Source: Pseudomonadota bacterium (GTDB lineage Bacteria > Pseudomonadota > Gammaproteobacteria > UBA5335). Taken from it: a stretch of 6,293 nucleotides of DNA. The notes beneath the pieces were generated by a model. That model ran no database searches. It worked only from the letters and a program-made list of their open reading frames with translations, and was not told the DNA's origin. The stretch spans positions 1 to 6,293 of the forward strand of contig JAJXTQ010000126.1 of NCBI GenBank assembly GCA_021783685.1. Reading direction: 5' to 3'. Made by a program: the position numbers and the translations under genes. Position 1 is the first letter of the stretch, and each line of letters begins with the position of its first letter. This document shows positions 1 through 6,293 of the stretch, piece after piece.

Positions 1-395
1 GCAATCAGCAAGGCAAAGGCAAACGGGAGGATCCAGAAACCCCAGTTGTTGATGCGCGGCAGCGCCATGTCGGGCGCACCGATCATGACCGGCAGCAGCC
101 AGTTGGACAGCCCGACGAAAGCCGGCATCACGCCGCCGAAAATCATCACCAGCGCGTGCATGGTGGTCATCTGGTTGAAGAACTCGGGACGCACCAGTTG
201 CATGCCGGGCTGGAACAGTTCCGCACGAATCACCAGCGCCATCACGCCGCCGACCAGAAACATCACCAGGGACAACCAGAGGTAGAGTGACCCCAGGTCC
301 TTGTGGTTGGTGGTCGTCAGCCAGCGCCGGAAGAAGCGCGGATCCGGGCCGTGAGCGTGATCGTGATCGTCGTGAACCAGAGCGTGGTCAGTCAT
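1..395 (-). CDS. ctaD: Cytochrome c oxidase subunit I, N-terminal part (cut by window edge)
   Basis: This is the catalytic heme-copper subunit of an aa3-type cytochrome c oxidase in the inner membrane, which reduces O2 and pumps protons. Only about 131 N-terminal residues are present; the gene runs off the left edge. Residues 27-38 read TTTNHKDLGSLY, the family signature before helix I (about 38-57). MTTMHALVMIF at 76-86 carries the conserved His (H80) that ligates low-spin heme a. The stretch NWLLPVMIGAPDMALPRINN (98-117) is also nearly invariant in the family. The copper-B and heme a3 ligands lie outside the window. The ATG at 395 is preceded by GGGAG with 7 bases of spacing. The first 16 residues are unusually rich in His and Asp. 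It starts 22 bases after the ctaC stop, so the two are very probably co-transcribed. Family assignment is secure; coxA is the synonym. Confidence 0.97.
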   Translation of the reverse strand, partial: MTDHALVHDDHDHAHGPDPRFFRRWLTTTNHKDLGSLYLWLSLVMFLVGGVMALVIRAELFQPGMQLVRPEFFNQMTTMHALVMIFGGVMPAFVGLSNWLLPVMIGAPDMALPRINNWGFWILPFAFALLI

Positions 396-417
396 CGAGT
401 TTCTCCCATTCACCTGA

Positions 418-1278
418 TCAACGGGCCGCGACGAGGGCGGTATCCGCAACGACGGCCGCCGACTCCACCTTCGGCGTGCGCTGCGCCTCGAGCCAGGCGG
501 CATAGTCTTCCGGCGTCTTGGCTTCGACCACCACCGGCATGAAGCCATGGTCGCGGCCACACAGTTCGGCGCACTGCCCACGATAGACACCGGGCACGTC
601 GATGCGCGTCCAGAACTCGTTGATGAAACCCGGGACGGCGTCTTTCTTCACGGCCAGATCCGGCACCCACCAGGCATGGATCACGTCGTTGGAGGTGATC
701 AGAAAGCGGATTTTCTGGCCGATGGGCACGACCACCGGGTGATCGACGTTCAAGAGGTAGTGATCGACCGACTTCAGGTCGATCTGCGCGCCCAGCTGGC
801 GGGCTGCGTTGCTGTCCTGGGCCAGCGCGCTGTAAAAGGAAATGTTTTCGTCCAGATAGTCGTAGTGCCATTTCCATTGGTAGCCGGTGATCTTGATGGT
901 CAGATCGGCCTGACTGGTATCGTCCATCTTGATCAGCATGCCGGCAGCGGGGATGGTCATGATGACCAGAATGGCGAAGGGAATGATGGTCCAGACCAGC
1001 TCGACGGTCGTGTTCTCGTGGAAATTGGCGGCCCGGGCGCCCACGGATTTGCGAAAGCGCACCATGGAATAGACGATCGCGCCGAACACGAGCAGACCGA
1101 TCCCGACACAGACCCAGAACATGGCCATGTGGAGGTCGTGGACGCCGCGGCTGACCTCGGTCACGCCCTCGGTCATGTTGTATCGAAGGCCGGCTTGCGC
1201 CCCCGTCGATCCGATGCTGATCACCAGAGCGGCCAGAGTCGTCCACAGACCCTTTCCACACACACGCTTGTCCGTCAT
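418..1278 (-). CDS. ctaC: Cytochrome c oxidase subunit II with CuA site
   Basis: This subunit (also coxB) receives electrons from cytochrome c at its periplasmic CuA centre and passes them to subunit I. The product is 286 residues. It has a Sec signal peptide with a likely cut after AQA (27-29), two membrane helices (about 51-73 and 94-116), the aromatic GYQWKWHYDY (132-141) near the electron entry site, and a cupredoxin domain. All CuA ligands are visible: H201 in IHAWWVP, then C236, E238, C240, H244 and M247 in the C-x-E-x-C-G-x-x-H-x-x-M motif. The chain ends soon after the cupredoxin domain, so no fused cytochrome c domain exists. Its ATG overlaps the stop of the upstream DUF2244 gene as ATGA, and GGAG lies about 11 bases before it. 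It is followed closely by ctaD. Confidence 0.97.
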   Translation of the reverse strand: MTDKRVCGKGLWTTLAALVISIGSTGAQAGLRYNMTEGVTEVSRGVHDLHMAMFWVCVGIGLLVFGAIVYSMVRFRKSVGARAANFHENTTVELVWTIIPFAILVIMTIPAAGMLIKMDDTSQADLTIKITGYQWKWHYDYLDENISFYSALAQDSNAARQLGAQIDLKSVDHYLLNVDHPVVVPIGQKIRFLITSNDVIHAWWVPDLAVKKDAVPGFINEFWTRIDVPGVYRGQCAELCGRDHGFMPVVVEAKTPEDYAAWLEAQRTPKVESAAVVADTALVAAR

Positions 1279-1790
1279 ACCACTCGCACTCCGTCAGTCT
1301 CGCTGGGGGCCCGCGGCCACGTCGGCCCCGACCCAACGACTTCTTTCAACCGATTCGCCAATTGCCGGCGCTCGACATCTCTCAAATCGCGCCCCAGCTC
1401 GAGTCGCCGAGTGCGACACACCAGCCAGAGCCGGGACGGCTCGGCGTCCGCATCCAGCCAGATGCGGGCAAAGGCCTGTTCGAAAACGGTGGTTCGCTCC
1501 GGGCGGCGGTGGCCGGACTCGATGCGGATGCGACCGGATTCGACGCGGATGACTTCCCGGTAGGCATTGCGGCGCAGGCAATGCCTCAGGGTGAAGATGA
1601 CCGCCAGACTTTCCAGTCCCGCGAACGGGAGCATCGGCCAGAGCCCGGTCGAAACCGCCCAGAAGCCGCTGATGGCCAAGGGCAGACAGGCCAGCGCGCC
1701 GAAGCCCCACGCCGCCCGTGGCGTCAGGGAGCCGTCGGGGGCGATGACACAGCAAAAAGGCTGTTCCGCCATCGGGTCTCGGGAGTCCAT
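1275..1790 (-). CDS. DUF2244 family two-helix membrane protein
   Basis: This 171-residue protein matches the pattern of DUF2244: a short cytoplasmic N-terminus with a SLTPRAAW motif (21-28, usually LSPRG in the family), two hydrophobic helices (about 27-47 and 50-68) joined around WPMLPFAGLE (51-60), the basic segment LRHCLRRNAYREV (68-80), then a soluble beta-rich domain ending in a Leu/Arg-rich helix (GRDLRDVERRQLANRLKEVV, 133-152). The molecular function of DUF2244 is unknown. Here its TGA stop overlaps the ctaC ATG, which points to translational coupling and a role tied to the oxidase, for example assembly or insertion; that role is inference. The frame stays open upstream to 1910, but the family-like part starts after the ATG at 1790, which has a weak GGGGTG before it. 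An ATG at 1772 is an alternative start. Confidence 0.8.
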   Translation of the reverse strand: MDSRDPMAEQPFCCVIAPDGSLTPRAAWGFGALACLPLAISGFWAVSTGLWPMLPFAGLESLAVIFTLRHCLRRNAYREVIRVESGRIRIESGHRRPERTTVFEQAFARIWLDADAEPSRLWLVCRTRRLELGRDLRDVERRQLANRLKEVVGSGPTWPRAPSETDGVRVV

Positions 1791-1857
1791 GGACACCCCA
1801 TCACAACCGCCAGTTTTCGGTTTCCTGCCGCGCTCGCCGTGACCATGCGCAAGGCGG

Positions 1858-1920
1858 CCGGAAAAGCCCGGGAAGCTTAATTGATGGAGGTCATTGCCGC
1901 AAGGGATCACGGGCTTCCGG
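1858..1920 (-). repeat. Imperfect inverted repeat in the bioD-DUF2244 gap
   Basis: In the 141-base gap (1791-1931), CCGGAAAAGCCCG (1858-1870) and CGGGCTTCCGG (1910-1920) are inverted copies apart from a two-base bulge, separated by 39 bases. Read on the minus strand the 3' arm ends in CGGGCTTTT, so the structure could be a weak terminator for the bio operon. The long loop and lack of a U-tract after the stem argue against an efficient one. Confidence 0.3.
1874..1902 (-). promoter_or_regulatory. Weak candidate promoter for the DUF2244-ctaC-ctaD operon
   Basis: On the minus strand TTGCGG (1902-1897) and TAAGCT (1879-1874) are 17 bases apart, about 85 bases before the DUF2244 start. Each box matches the sigma70 consensus at only about half its positions. 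It is the best pair I see in this gap and sits in the locally AT-richer part, but it may be chance, and the oxidase genes could also be read from the bio operon. Confidence 0.22.
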
Positions 1921-1931
1921 GCGGCCTGGCC

Positions 1932-2588
1932 TCACGGGAAGAAAGCCGGGTCGAGCGCCGCTTCGGCGGCCTCACCGTGGTGCACCACCCCCAGGCAGGG
2001 CGTCGGCATCCGGGACCGGAGACTCTGCAGATTGCCGGCCAGCGCGGCCATCGCCGGCTGCGGCAGGTTGGCCACCCAGCCGCACAGCCGCGGTCCGATG
2101 GCTTCTGCCGACAGCAAGGCGTGGTTGATGCACCCGAGGCGCATGCCCACCACCAGGATCACGGGCAGGTCGAGCGTTGCTGCCAGATCGGCCATGTCCC
2201 AGTCGTCCCCCAGAGGCACGCGCCAGCCGCCGGCGCCCTCGACCACGACGGCATCGACCCGCGCGCTCAGGGTGTTGAAGGCGCGCACGATGGGCTCGGG
2301 ACCGATGGCGACGCCAACCTCGCGCGCCGCCAGATGCGGCGCAATGGGCGGCGCGAAGGCATACGGGTTGACGATTTCATAGGGGACATCGACGGTCCCC
2401 GCTTCCCGGAGCGCCAGGGCGTCGGCGTTGCGGAGTCCGTCTGGGGACACCTCGCAGCCGGTCGCCACGGGCTTGAAGCCGGCGACCTGCAGGCCGTGGC
2501 CGGCCAGCAGGCGCAATAGGCCGCATGCAACATGGGTCTTGCCGATCTCGGTGTCGGTTCCGGTGACGAACCAGCCCCGCGTCGCCAT
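1932..2588 (-). CDS. bioD: Dethiobiotin synthetase
   Basis: BioD closes the ureido ring: it converts 7,8-diaminopelargonate, CO2 and ATP to dethiobiotin in the cytoplasm. The product is 218 residues, close to the E. coli length of about 225. The P-loop GTDTEIGKT lies at residues 10-18. FKPVATGCE (38-46) holds the conserved Lys K39 of the active site. NPYAFAPPIAPH, VEGAGGWRVPL and VVGMRLGCINHALLSAEAI follow in the family order and include the second nucleotide and substrate contacts. The chosen ATG at 2588 puts the P-loop at the normal distance from the N-terminus and lies 4 bases after the bioC stop; the same frame is open up to 2693, but that extension only overlaps bioC. It is the last gene of the bio operon. 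Confidence 0.96.
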   Translation of the reverse strand: MATRGWFVTGTDTEIGKTHVACGLLRLLAGHGLQVAGFKPVATGCEVSPDGLRNADALALREAGTVDVPYEIVNPYAFAPPIAPHLAAREVGVAIGPEPIVRAFNTLSARVDAVVVEGAGGWRVPLGDDWDMADLAATLDLPVILVVGMRLGCINHALLSAEAIGPRLCGWVANLPQPAMAALAGNLQSLRSRMPTPCLGVVHHGEAAEAALDPAFFP

Positions 2589-2592
2589 GACG

Positions 2593-3498
2593 TCAACCAC
2601 CCGCGGACTTGCGGCGCAGGCTCGACAGCGGCACGTGCACCTCGCCGTCATGCCGAACCGGTGGGGACTGCTCGGGCGCCCAGGCGTGCCCATAGACCAG
2701 TTCCATGCTGAGCGGCAACGAGGGGCCCGGATGCTGCGCCCGGTACTGCCGCTGCATGGCCGCGAAGCGCGCCGTGCCGGTCAGGCCGCGGCGCCGGGCG
2801 ATGAGCCCGTTGCCCCAGCCGGCCTGACGCAGGTCGCCGAACAGGACCGAAAAATCCGCATAGGTGAAGCACAACCGCTCCACGTCCATCACCGGGTCGG
2901 CAAGCCGCGCCCGCACCAGCGCGTCGCCGACGTCGTGCAGGTCGAGGAAGGGATGGACATGCGGCTCATCGTCCACCGCGGCCCAGGCGCTGCGGAACTC
3001 CTGCAGGGTGTCCGGCCCCAGGGTGGTGAACAGGAACAGCCCGCCCGGCCGCAGAATGCGCGCCACCTCGGCGAACATCGGCGCCGGATCGCTGAGCGCC
3101 GCCAGCACCAGATTGGAAAACACCAGATCCACACTGGCCCCGGCCAGCGGCAGCCGCGGCCCGTCGGCCTGTACGGGGAGGGGGCGCTTCTTCCAGAACG
3201 TCAACCGCCGCCGCCGCAGCGGCCCCAGGAGCGCCCGATCGACATCCAGCGCCACCACGCGCGCCTGCGGGTAGCGGCGTGCGAGTGCGTGCGTGCCCGC
3301 CCCCGCCGCGCTGCCCAGATCGACCACCCAGCGCGGATCCAGACGCATGTAGTCGAGCCGCTCCAGCAAGCGGCTGCGCGCCTCGGCGAGCAGCACACTG
3401 TGCGCCAGGCCGGCCCCCGCGCGCGCGTAGCGCCGGCGCACCGCGCGGTCGTCGAGCCGGTGCGGCGCCAGCCGCCAGTCCTCGGGACGATCAGCCAT
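2593..3498 (-). CDS. bioC: Malonyl-ACP O-methyltransferase
   Basis: BioC methylates the free carboxyl of malonyl-ACP with SAM, so that the fatty acid machinery can build the pimeloyl chain. The product is 301 residues, typical of the longer beta/gammaproteobacterial form rather than the roughly 250 of E. coli. It is a class I methyltransferase: VVDLGSAAGAG (58-68) is motif I, ALDVD (83-87) the acidic loop end, SNLVLAALSDP (128-138) the region of motif IV, and ILRPGGLFLFTTLGPDTLQE (148-167) the post-core signature common in BioC. The C-terminal part, with HPFLDLHDVGDALVRA and RRRGLTGTARF, also fits BioC. Motif I has Ala (A64) where the usual D-x-G-x-G-x-G has Gly. GAGGGG lies 11 bases before the ATG. 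It starts 15 bases after bioF and ends 4 bases before bioD, which supports the assignment over a generic methyltransferase. Confidence 0.92.
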   Translation of the reverse strand: MADRPEDWRLAPHRLDDRAVRRRYARAGAGLAHSVLLAEARSRLLERLDYMRLDPRWVVDLGSAAGAGTHALARRYPQARVVALDVDRALLGPLRRRRLTFWKKRPLPVQADGPRLPLAGASVDLVFSNLVLAALSDPAPMFAEVARILRPGGLFLFTTLGPDTLQEFRSAWAAVDDEPHVHPFLDLHDVGDALVRARLADPVMDVERLCFTYADFSVLFGDLRQAGWGNGLIARRRGLTGTARFAAMQRQYRAQHPGPSLPLSMELVYGHAWAPEQSPPVRHDGEVHVPLSSLRRKSAGG

Positions 3499-3513
3499 GC
3501 CGCGGCGGACCCC

Positions 3514-4689
3514 TCATGCGCGCCGGTCCCAACAATGGCCCAAGGCCTCGACCAGACCGTCCACCTGCTCCGGCGTATGTGCCGCCGAGAGCGTGATGCG
3601 CAGTCGCGCCGTCCCGGCCGGCACCGTCGGCGGCCGGATCGGCGTCACCCAGTAGCCCGCCTCCAGCAAGCGCGCGCCCAGGGCCATGGCGCGCGTGGCG
3701 TCGCCGACCAGCAGCGGCTGGATGGGGGTCGCGGAGGCCATGAGCGGCAGCCCCAGACGCTCGGCGCCGGCACGAAAGCGCAGGATCAGTTCGGTGAGGC
3801 GCGCGCGCCGCCAGCCGTCGCGCCGCGCCAGCGCCAAGGCCGTCCGCGTGGCGGCGGCCAGGGCGGGCGGCGGCGCAGTGGTGTAGATATAGGTGCGCGC
3901 GCGCTGTACCAGATACTCGATCAGCGTCTCGCTGCCGGCCACGAAGGCGCCGAAGGTCCCGAGCGCCTTGCCCAGCGTGCCCACATAGACCGGGACATCG
4001 GCCTCGGCAAGGCCGCAATGCGCGACCGCGCCCGCCCCGTCCCCCAGCACGCCGAAGCCGTGCGCGTCGTCGACCACGAGCAGCGCCTGGCGCCGCGCCG
4101 CCAGCGCCGCCAGCGCCGGCAGGGGCGCCAGATCGCCGTCCATGCTGAACACCGCATCGGTCACGATGAGCGCAGGACCGGGCGCCGCCGTCATCGCCGT
4201 CTCGAGCGCGGCCACGTCGGCGTGGGCGTAGCGCTGCATCCGCCCCCGCGACAGCCAGCCGCCGTCGAGCAGGGAGGCGTGGTTCAGGGCGTCCTCGAAG
4301 ACGACGTCGCCCGGCTCGGTGAGGGCGTTGATGACGCCCATGTTGGCCATGTAGCCCGTCGAAAACAGCAGCGCCCGCGGCCGTCCCACGGCCTCGGCCA
4401 GCTCGGCTTCCAGCGCCTCGTGCTCGGGGTGATGTCCGCTGATCAGATGGGCCGCGCCGCTGCCGGTGCCGCAGGCCGTCGCGCTCTGCGCCAGAGCGGC
4501 CGCCACCTCGGGATGATCGGCCAGCCCCAGATAGTCGTTGCTGCAGAACACCAGACAGTCCCGCCCGGAGAGGCGCGCCCGCACCCCAGCGCGCTGTTCG
4601 AGCACGCGCGGTCGGCGATAGAGGCCTTGGGCCTGGCGCTCGGAGAGCTCCTGCGCCCAGCGCTGCCCGAAAGGCGATGCGCTGCTCAC
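3514..4689 (-). CDS. bioF: 8-amino-7-oxononanoate synthase
   Basis: BioF is a PLP enzyme of the alpha-oxoamine synthase family that condenses pimeloyl-thioester with L-alanine to give 8-amino-7-oxononanoate (KAPA). The product is 391 residues, near the usual 384-400. Visible family marks are [12 protein letters not shown] (49-60), the glycine-rich [20 protein letters not shown] (74-93), NHASLLDGG (136-144) with the PLP-stacking His H137, [10 protein letters not shown] (177-186), [12 protein letters not shown] (205-216) with the PLP Asp and His, and [13 protein letters not shown] (237-249) with the Schiff-base Lys K241. I chose the GTG at 4689: it overlaps the bioB TGA as GTGA, gives the normal N-terminus, and has GGGGTGG 7 bases upstream. 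The frame stays open to 5223 across bioB, but that part is a shadow of bioB. Confidence 0.97.
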   Translation of the reverse strand: MSSASPFGQRWAQELSERQAQGLYRRPRVLEQRAGVRARLSGRDCLVFCSNDYLGLADHPEVAAALAQSATACGTGSGAAHLISGHHPEHEALEAELAEAVGRPRALLFSTGYMANMGVINALTEPGDVVFEDALNHASLLDGGWLSRGRMQRYAHADVAALETAMTAAPGPALIVTDAVFSMDGDLAPLPALAALAARRQALLVVDDAHGFGVLGDGAGAVAHCGLAEADVPVYVGTLGKALGTFGAFVAGSETLIEYLVQRARTYIYTTAPPPALAAATRTALALARRDGWRRARLTELILRFRAGAERLGLPLMASATPIQPLLVGDATRAMALGARLLEAGYWVTPIRPPTVPAGTARLRITLSAAHTPEQVDGLVEALGHCWDRRA

Positions 4690-5681
4690 GCCGATGCCAC
4701 CCCGGCCGCCTCGTGCTCGGGATGCATCCCCAGGCGATGCAGCAGGGCGAGGTCCGTGTCGCCCTCGGGATTGGGCGTGGTCAGCAAACGCTCGCCGTAG
4801 AAGATGGAGTTGGCGCCGGCCAGGAAACACAGGGCCTGCATCTCGGGACTCATGGCGGTGCGGCCCGCCGACAGGCGCACGTGCGAGCGCGGCATGAGGA
4901 TGCGCGCCACCGCCACCACGCGGACGAAATCGAAGGGATCCACCGCCTCGGCCGCCGCCAGCGGCGTGCCCTCGACCCGCACCAGCTGATTGACGGGCAC
5001 GCTCTCCGGATGCGGCGACAGATTGGCCAGCGCGCGCAAGAGCTCGGCGCGGTCGTCCTCGCCCTCCCCCATGCCGACGATGCCGCCGCAGCAGACCTTG
5101 ATACCGGCCTCGCGCACATGCGCCAGGGTGTCGAGCCGGTCCTGGTAGGTGCGGGTGGAGATGATCGCGCCGTAGTGCTCGGGCGAGGTGTCGAGGTTGT
5201 GGTTGTAGTAGTCGAGCCCGCACTCGGCCAGATACGCGGCCTGCTGCGCTTCCAGCATGCCCAGCGTGACACAGGTTTCCAGCCCCAGTTCGCGCACGCC
5301 GCGCACCATCGCCCCCACCCGCTCCAGATCGCGCGGCCGCGGACTGCGCCAGGCCGCGCCCATGCAGAAGCGCGTGGCGCCGGCCTCGCGCGCCCGGCGC
5401 GCCGCCGCCAGCACGGTCTCAAGGTCCATCAGCTTCTGCCGCTCCACGCCGGTATCGAAATGCACGCTCTGCGGGCAATAGGCGCAATCCTCGGGACAGC
5501 CGCCGGTCTTGATGCTGAGCAGGGTGCTGATCTGCACCGCCCGGGGATCGAAATGGCGCCGATGCAGGCTTTGCGCGGCAAACACGAGATCGGGAAACGG
5601 CCAGGCGAAGAGCGCGCGGACCTCCGTGGCGGACCAGTCATGACGGGGCGCTTGCGCGAGGACGGAGGACACGGTGGGCAT
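4686..5681 (-). CDS. bioB: Biotin synthase (radical SAM)
   Basis: BioB inserts sulfur into dethiobiotin to make biotin, the last step of the pathway. The product is 331 residues. [13 protein letters not shown] carries the radical SAM Cys triad C62, C66 and C69 for the [4Fe-4S] cluster. The [2Fe-2S] ligands known from E. coli (C97, C128, C188, R260) all align with a constant offset of 9: C106 in CMGAA, C137 in CVTLGM, C197 in VCCGGIVG and R269 in [18 protein letters not shown] and [20 protein letters not shown] are other nearly invariant stretches. The ATG at 5681 was chosen because AAGGA sits 6 bases before it. An ATG at 5687 directly abuts AAGGA, and one at 5717 falls inside the predicted -10 box. 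It is the first gene of the bioBFCD operon and is divergent from comF. Confidence 0.98.
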   Translation of the reverse strand: MPTVSSVLAQAPRHDWSATEVRALFAWPFPDLVFAAQSLHRRHFDPRAVQISTLLSIKTGGCPEDCAYCPQSVHFDTGVERQKLMDLETVLAAARRAREAGATRFCMGAAWRSPRPRDLERVGAMVRGVRELGLETCVTLGMLEAQQAAYLAECGLDYYNHNLDTSPEHYGAIISTRTYQDRLDTLAHVREAGIKVCCGGIVGMGEGEDDRAELLRALANLSPHPESVPVNQLVRVEGTPLAAAEAVDPFDFVRVVAVARILMPRSHVRLSAGRTAMSPEMQALCFLAGANSIFYGERLLTTPNPEGDTDLALLHRLGMHPEHEAAGVASA

Positions 5682-5687
5682 GAGCAT

Positions 5688-5692
5688 TCCTT
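5688..5692 (-). promoter_or_regulatory. Ribosome binding site of bioB
   Basis: AAGGA on the minus strand, 6 bases from the ATG at 5681 and 0 bases from an ATG at 5687. The spacing favours the start at 5681. Confidence 0.7.
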
Positions 5693-5715
5693 GGCGGCCG
5701 GCGGTGATGCCCGGC

Positions 5716-5743
5716 ATCTTAAGCGCCCCCCGTCCGCTGTCAA
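5716..5743 (-). promoter_or_regulatory. Sigma70-type promoter of the bioBFCD operon
   Basis: On the minus strand a perfect TTGACA (5743-5738) is followed after 16 bases by TAAGAT (5721-5716), a 4 of 6 match to TATAAT. Transcription would start near 5709 and give a leader of roughly 28 bases with the AAGGA site before bioB. The -35 box lies within the left half of the putative BirA operator, so repressor binding would block polymerase directly. Confidence 0.68.
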
Positions 5744-5769
5744 CCCGGACGGCGCCTCATGGTTGACCG
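5737..5769. promoter_or_regulatory. Putative BirA (biotin repressor) operator
   Basis: CTGTCAACC (5737-5745) and GGTTGACCG (5761-5769) form an inverted repeat with a 15-base spacer; the inner 7 bases of each arm (GTCAACC and GGTTGAC) are perfectly complementary. The known operator in Gram-negative bacteria has the form TTGTAAACC-N14/15-GGTTTACAA, so arm sequence, spacing and position before bioB all fit. The left arm covers the bioB -35 box; the right arm lies in codons 1-4 of comF. Biotinyl-AMP-bound BirA would repress bioB when biotin is plentiful. That the host BirA has a DNA-binding domain is assumed. Confidence 0.7.
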
Positions 5770-6293
5770 CGCCCGGCGCCTGGCCGCCCAGTGGCTGCTG
5801 CCGTGGCGCTGCACCCTCTGCGGCGCGGCGGGTCTGCCGGGTCTGGACCTGTGCGCCGCCTGCCACGCCGACCTGCCCTGGAACGTCTCGGCCTGCCCCG
5901 GCTGCGCCCAACCGATGCCGCCGGGCGCCGCGGACTGGCGCTGCGGTCGCTGTCTGGCCCATCCGCCGGCCTGGGACGGGGCTTTCAGCGCCCTGCGCTA
6001 CGCCCTGCCGGTGGACGCCCTGATCCAGCAGCTCAAGTTCCAGGGCCGTCTGGCGCGGGCGCGCCTGCTCGGCGATCTGATGGCCACCGCGCTCGCCGCG
6101 TCGCGGCGCACGCCCTGGCCCGAGGCGCTGATCCCCGTCCCGCTGCACCCCGCCCGCCTGCGTGCACGCGGCTTCAACCAGGCGCGCGAACTCGCCCTGC
6201 ACCTGACGCCACTGCCGGGCCTGCGGCTCCGCGACGATCTCGCCCGGCGCACGCGCGCCACGCCGCCGCAGGTGGGCCTCACCGCCGCGGCGC
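5759..6293 (+). CDS. comF: ComF family phosphoribosyltransferase-like protein (cut by window edge)
   Basis: This is the N-terminal part, about 178 residues, of a ComF/GntX family protein; the frame is open to the window end. Four CxxC pairs (C18/C21, C32/C35, C46/C49, C62/C65) form a zinc-ribbon-like region, as is usual in the family. FSALRYALPVDALIQQLKFQ then opens the phosphoribosyltransferase-like domain, and LIPVPLHPARLRARGFNQA is the strongest family signature. The PRPP-binding loop would lie beyond the edge. ComF proteins are linked to DNA uptake in competent bacteria, but their biochemical role is poorly defined and many carriers are not known to be competent. The ATG at 5759 is the only standard start after the in-frame stop at 5720; only a poor GGACGG lies before it. 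It is divergent from bioB, an arrangement common in gammaproteobacteria. Confidence 0.92.
   Translation, partial: MVDRARRLAAQWLLPWRCTLCGAAGLPGLDLCAACHADLPWNVSACPGCAQPMPPGAADWRCGRCLAHPPAWDGAFSALRYALPVDALIQQLKFQGRLARARLLGDLMATALAASRRTPWPEALIPVPLHPARLRARGFNQARELALHLTPLPGLRLRDDLARRTRATPPQVGLTAAA

Noticed and set aside
1791..1910. Longer start for the DUF2244 gene at 1910
   Set aside because: The extra 40 residues are polar, show no family resemblance and would occupy the intergenic region holding the promoter candidate.
2428..4800. A 790-residue open frame on the plus strand, and similar long plus-strand frames at 547-1563 and 4677-6023
   Set aside because: They lie antisense to bioD/bioC/bioF, ctaC and bioB, are rich in Arg, Pro, Gly, Ala and His as expected of GC-rich shadows, and show no known domain; the minus-strand genes have catalytic motifs.
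4690..5223. N-terminal extension of bioF across bioB
   Set aside because: It is an alternative frame of bioB with low-complexity Arg/Ala/Gly content; BioF has full family length from the GTG at 4689.
5691..5720. Possible plus-strand promoter for comF (TTGGCG, 18 bases, CATCTT)
   Set aside because: Both boxes are poor and the spacing is long; nothing else supports it, so the comF promoter is left unassigned.
1..6293. Search for tRNA, rRNA, CRISPR repeats, insertion sequences, attachment sites and an undescribed multi-gene system
   Set aside because: No direct repeat array, transposase, integrase or RNA gene pattern was seen; every long minus-strand gene belongs to a known family, and the regions between genes are at most 141 bases.

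Overview
The window looks like ordinary chromosome from a GC-rich, aerobically respiring proteobacterium, most likely a gammaproteobacterium of the Chromatiales type. This rests on GC-rich codon use, an aa3-type cytochrome c oxidase, a DUF2244 gene in front of the oxidase genes, and comF beside a bioB-bioF-bioC-bioD cluster. The taxonomic guess is inference; no species-specific marker is visible.

Layout from right to left, because all genes but one are on the minus strand. At the right edge comF (5759 onward, plus strand) is cut by the window end. It diverges from bioB across a 77-base gap. That gap holds a sigma70-like promoter for bioB (TTGACA, 16 bases, TAAGAT). Its -35 box lies inside a palindrome, CTGTCAACC-N15-GGTTGACCG, that matches the form of a BirA (biotin repressor) operator. 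Leftward, bioB (5681-4686), bioF (4689-3514), bioC (3498-2593) and bioD (2588-1932) are packed with overlaps or gaps of 4 to 15 bases and should form one transcript. After a 141-base gap come a DUF2244 membrane protein (1790-1275), ctaC/coxB (1278-418) and the 5' part of ctaD/coxA (from 395 off the left edge). The DUF2244 stop and the ctaC start share an ATGA.

The right half is biotin synthesis: BioC makes malonyl-ACP methyl ester to start the pimeloyl chain, BioF makes KAPA, BioD makes dethiobiotin and BioB inserts sulfur. bioH (or another methyl-esterase) and bioA are not in the window. The left half is the start of a terminal oxidase operon. I found no mobile element, CRISPR array, RNA gene or unknown multi-gene system. 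The points most worth checking are the putative BirA operator, which runs into the comF start codon, and the tight coupling of DUF2244 to ctaC.
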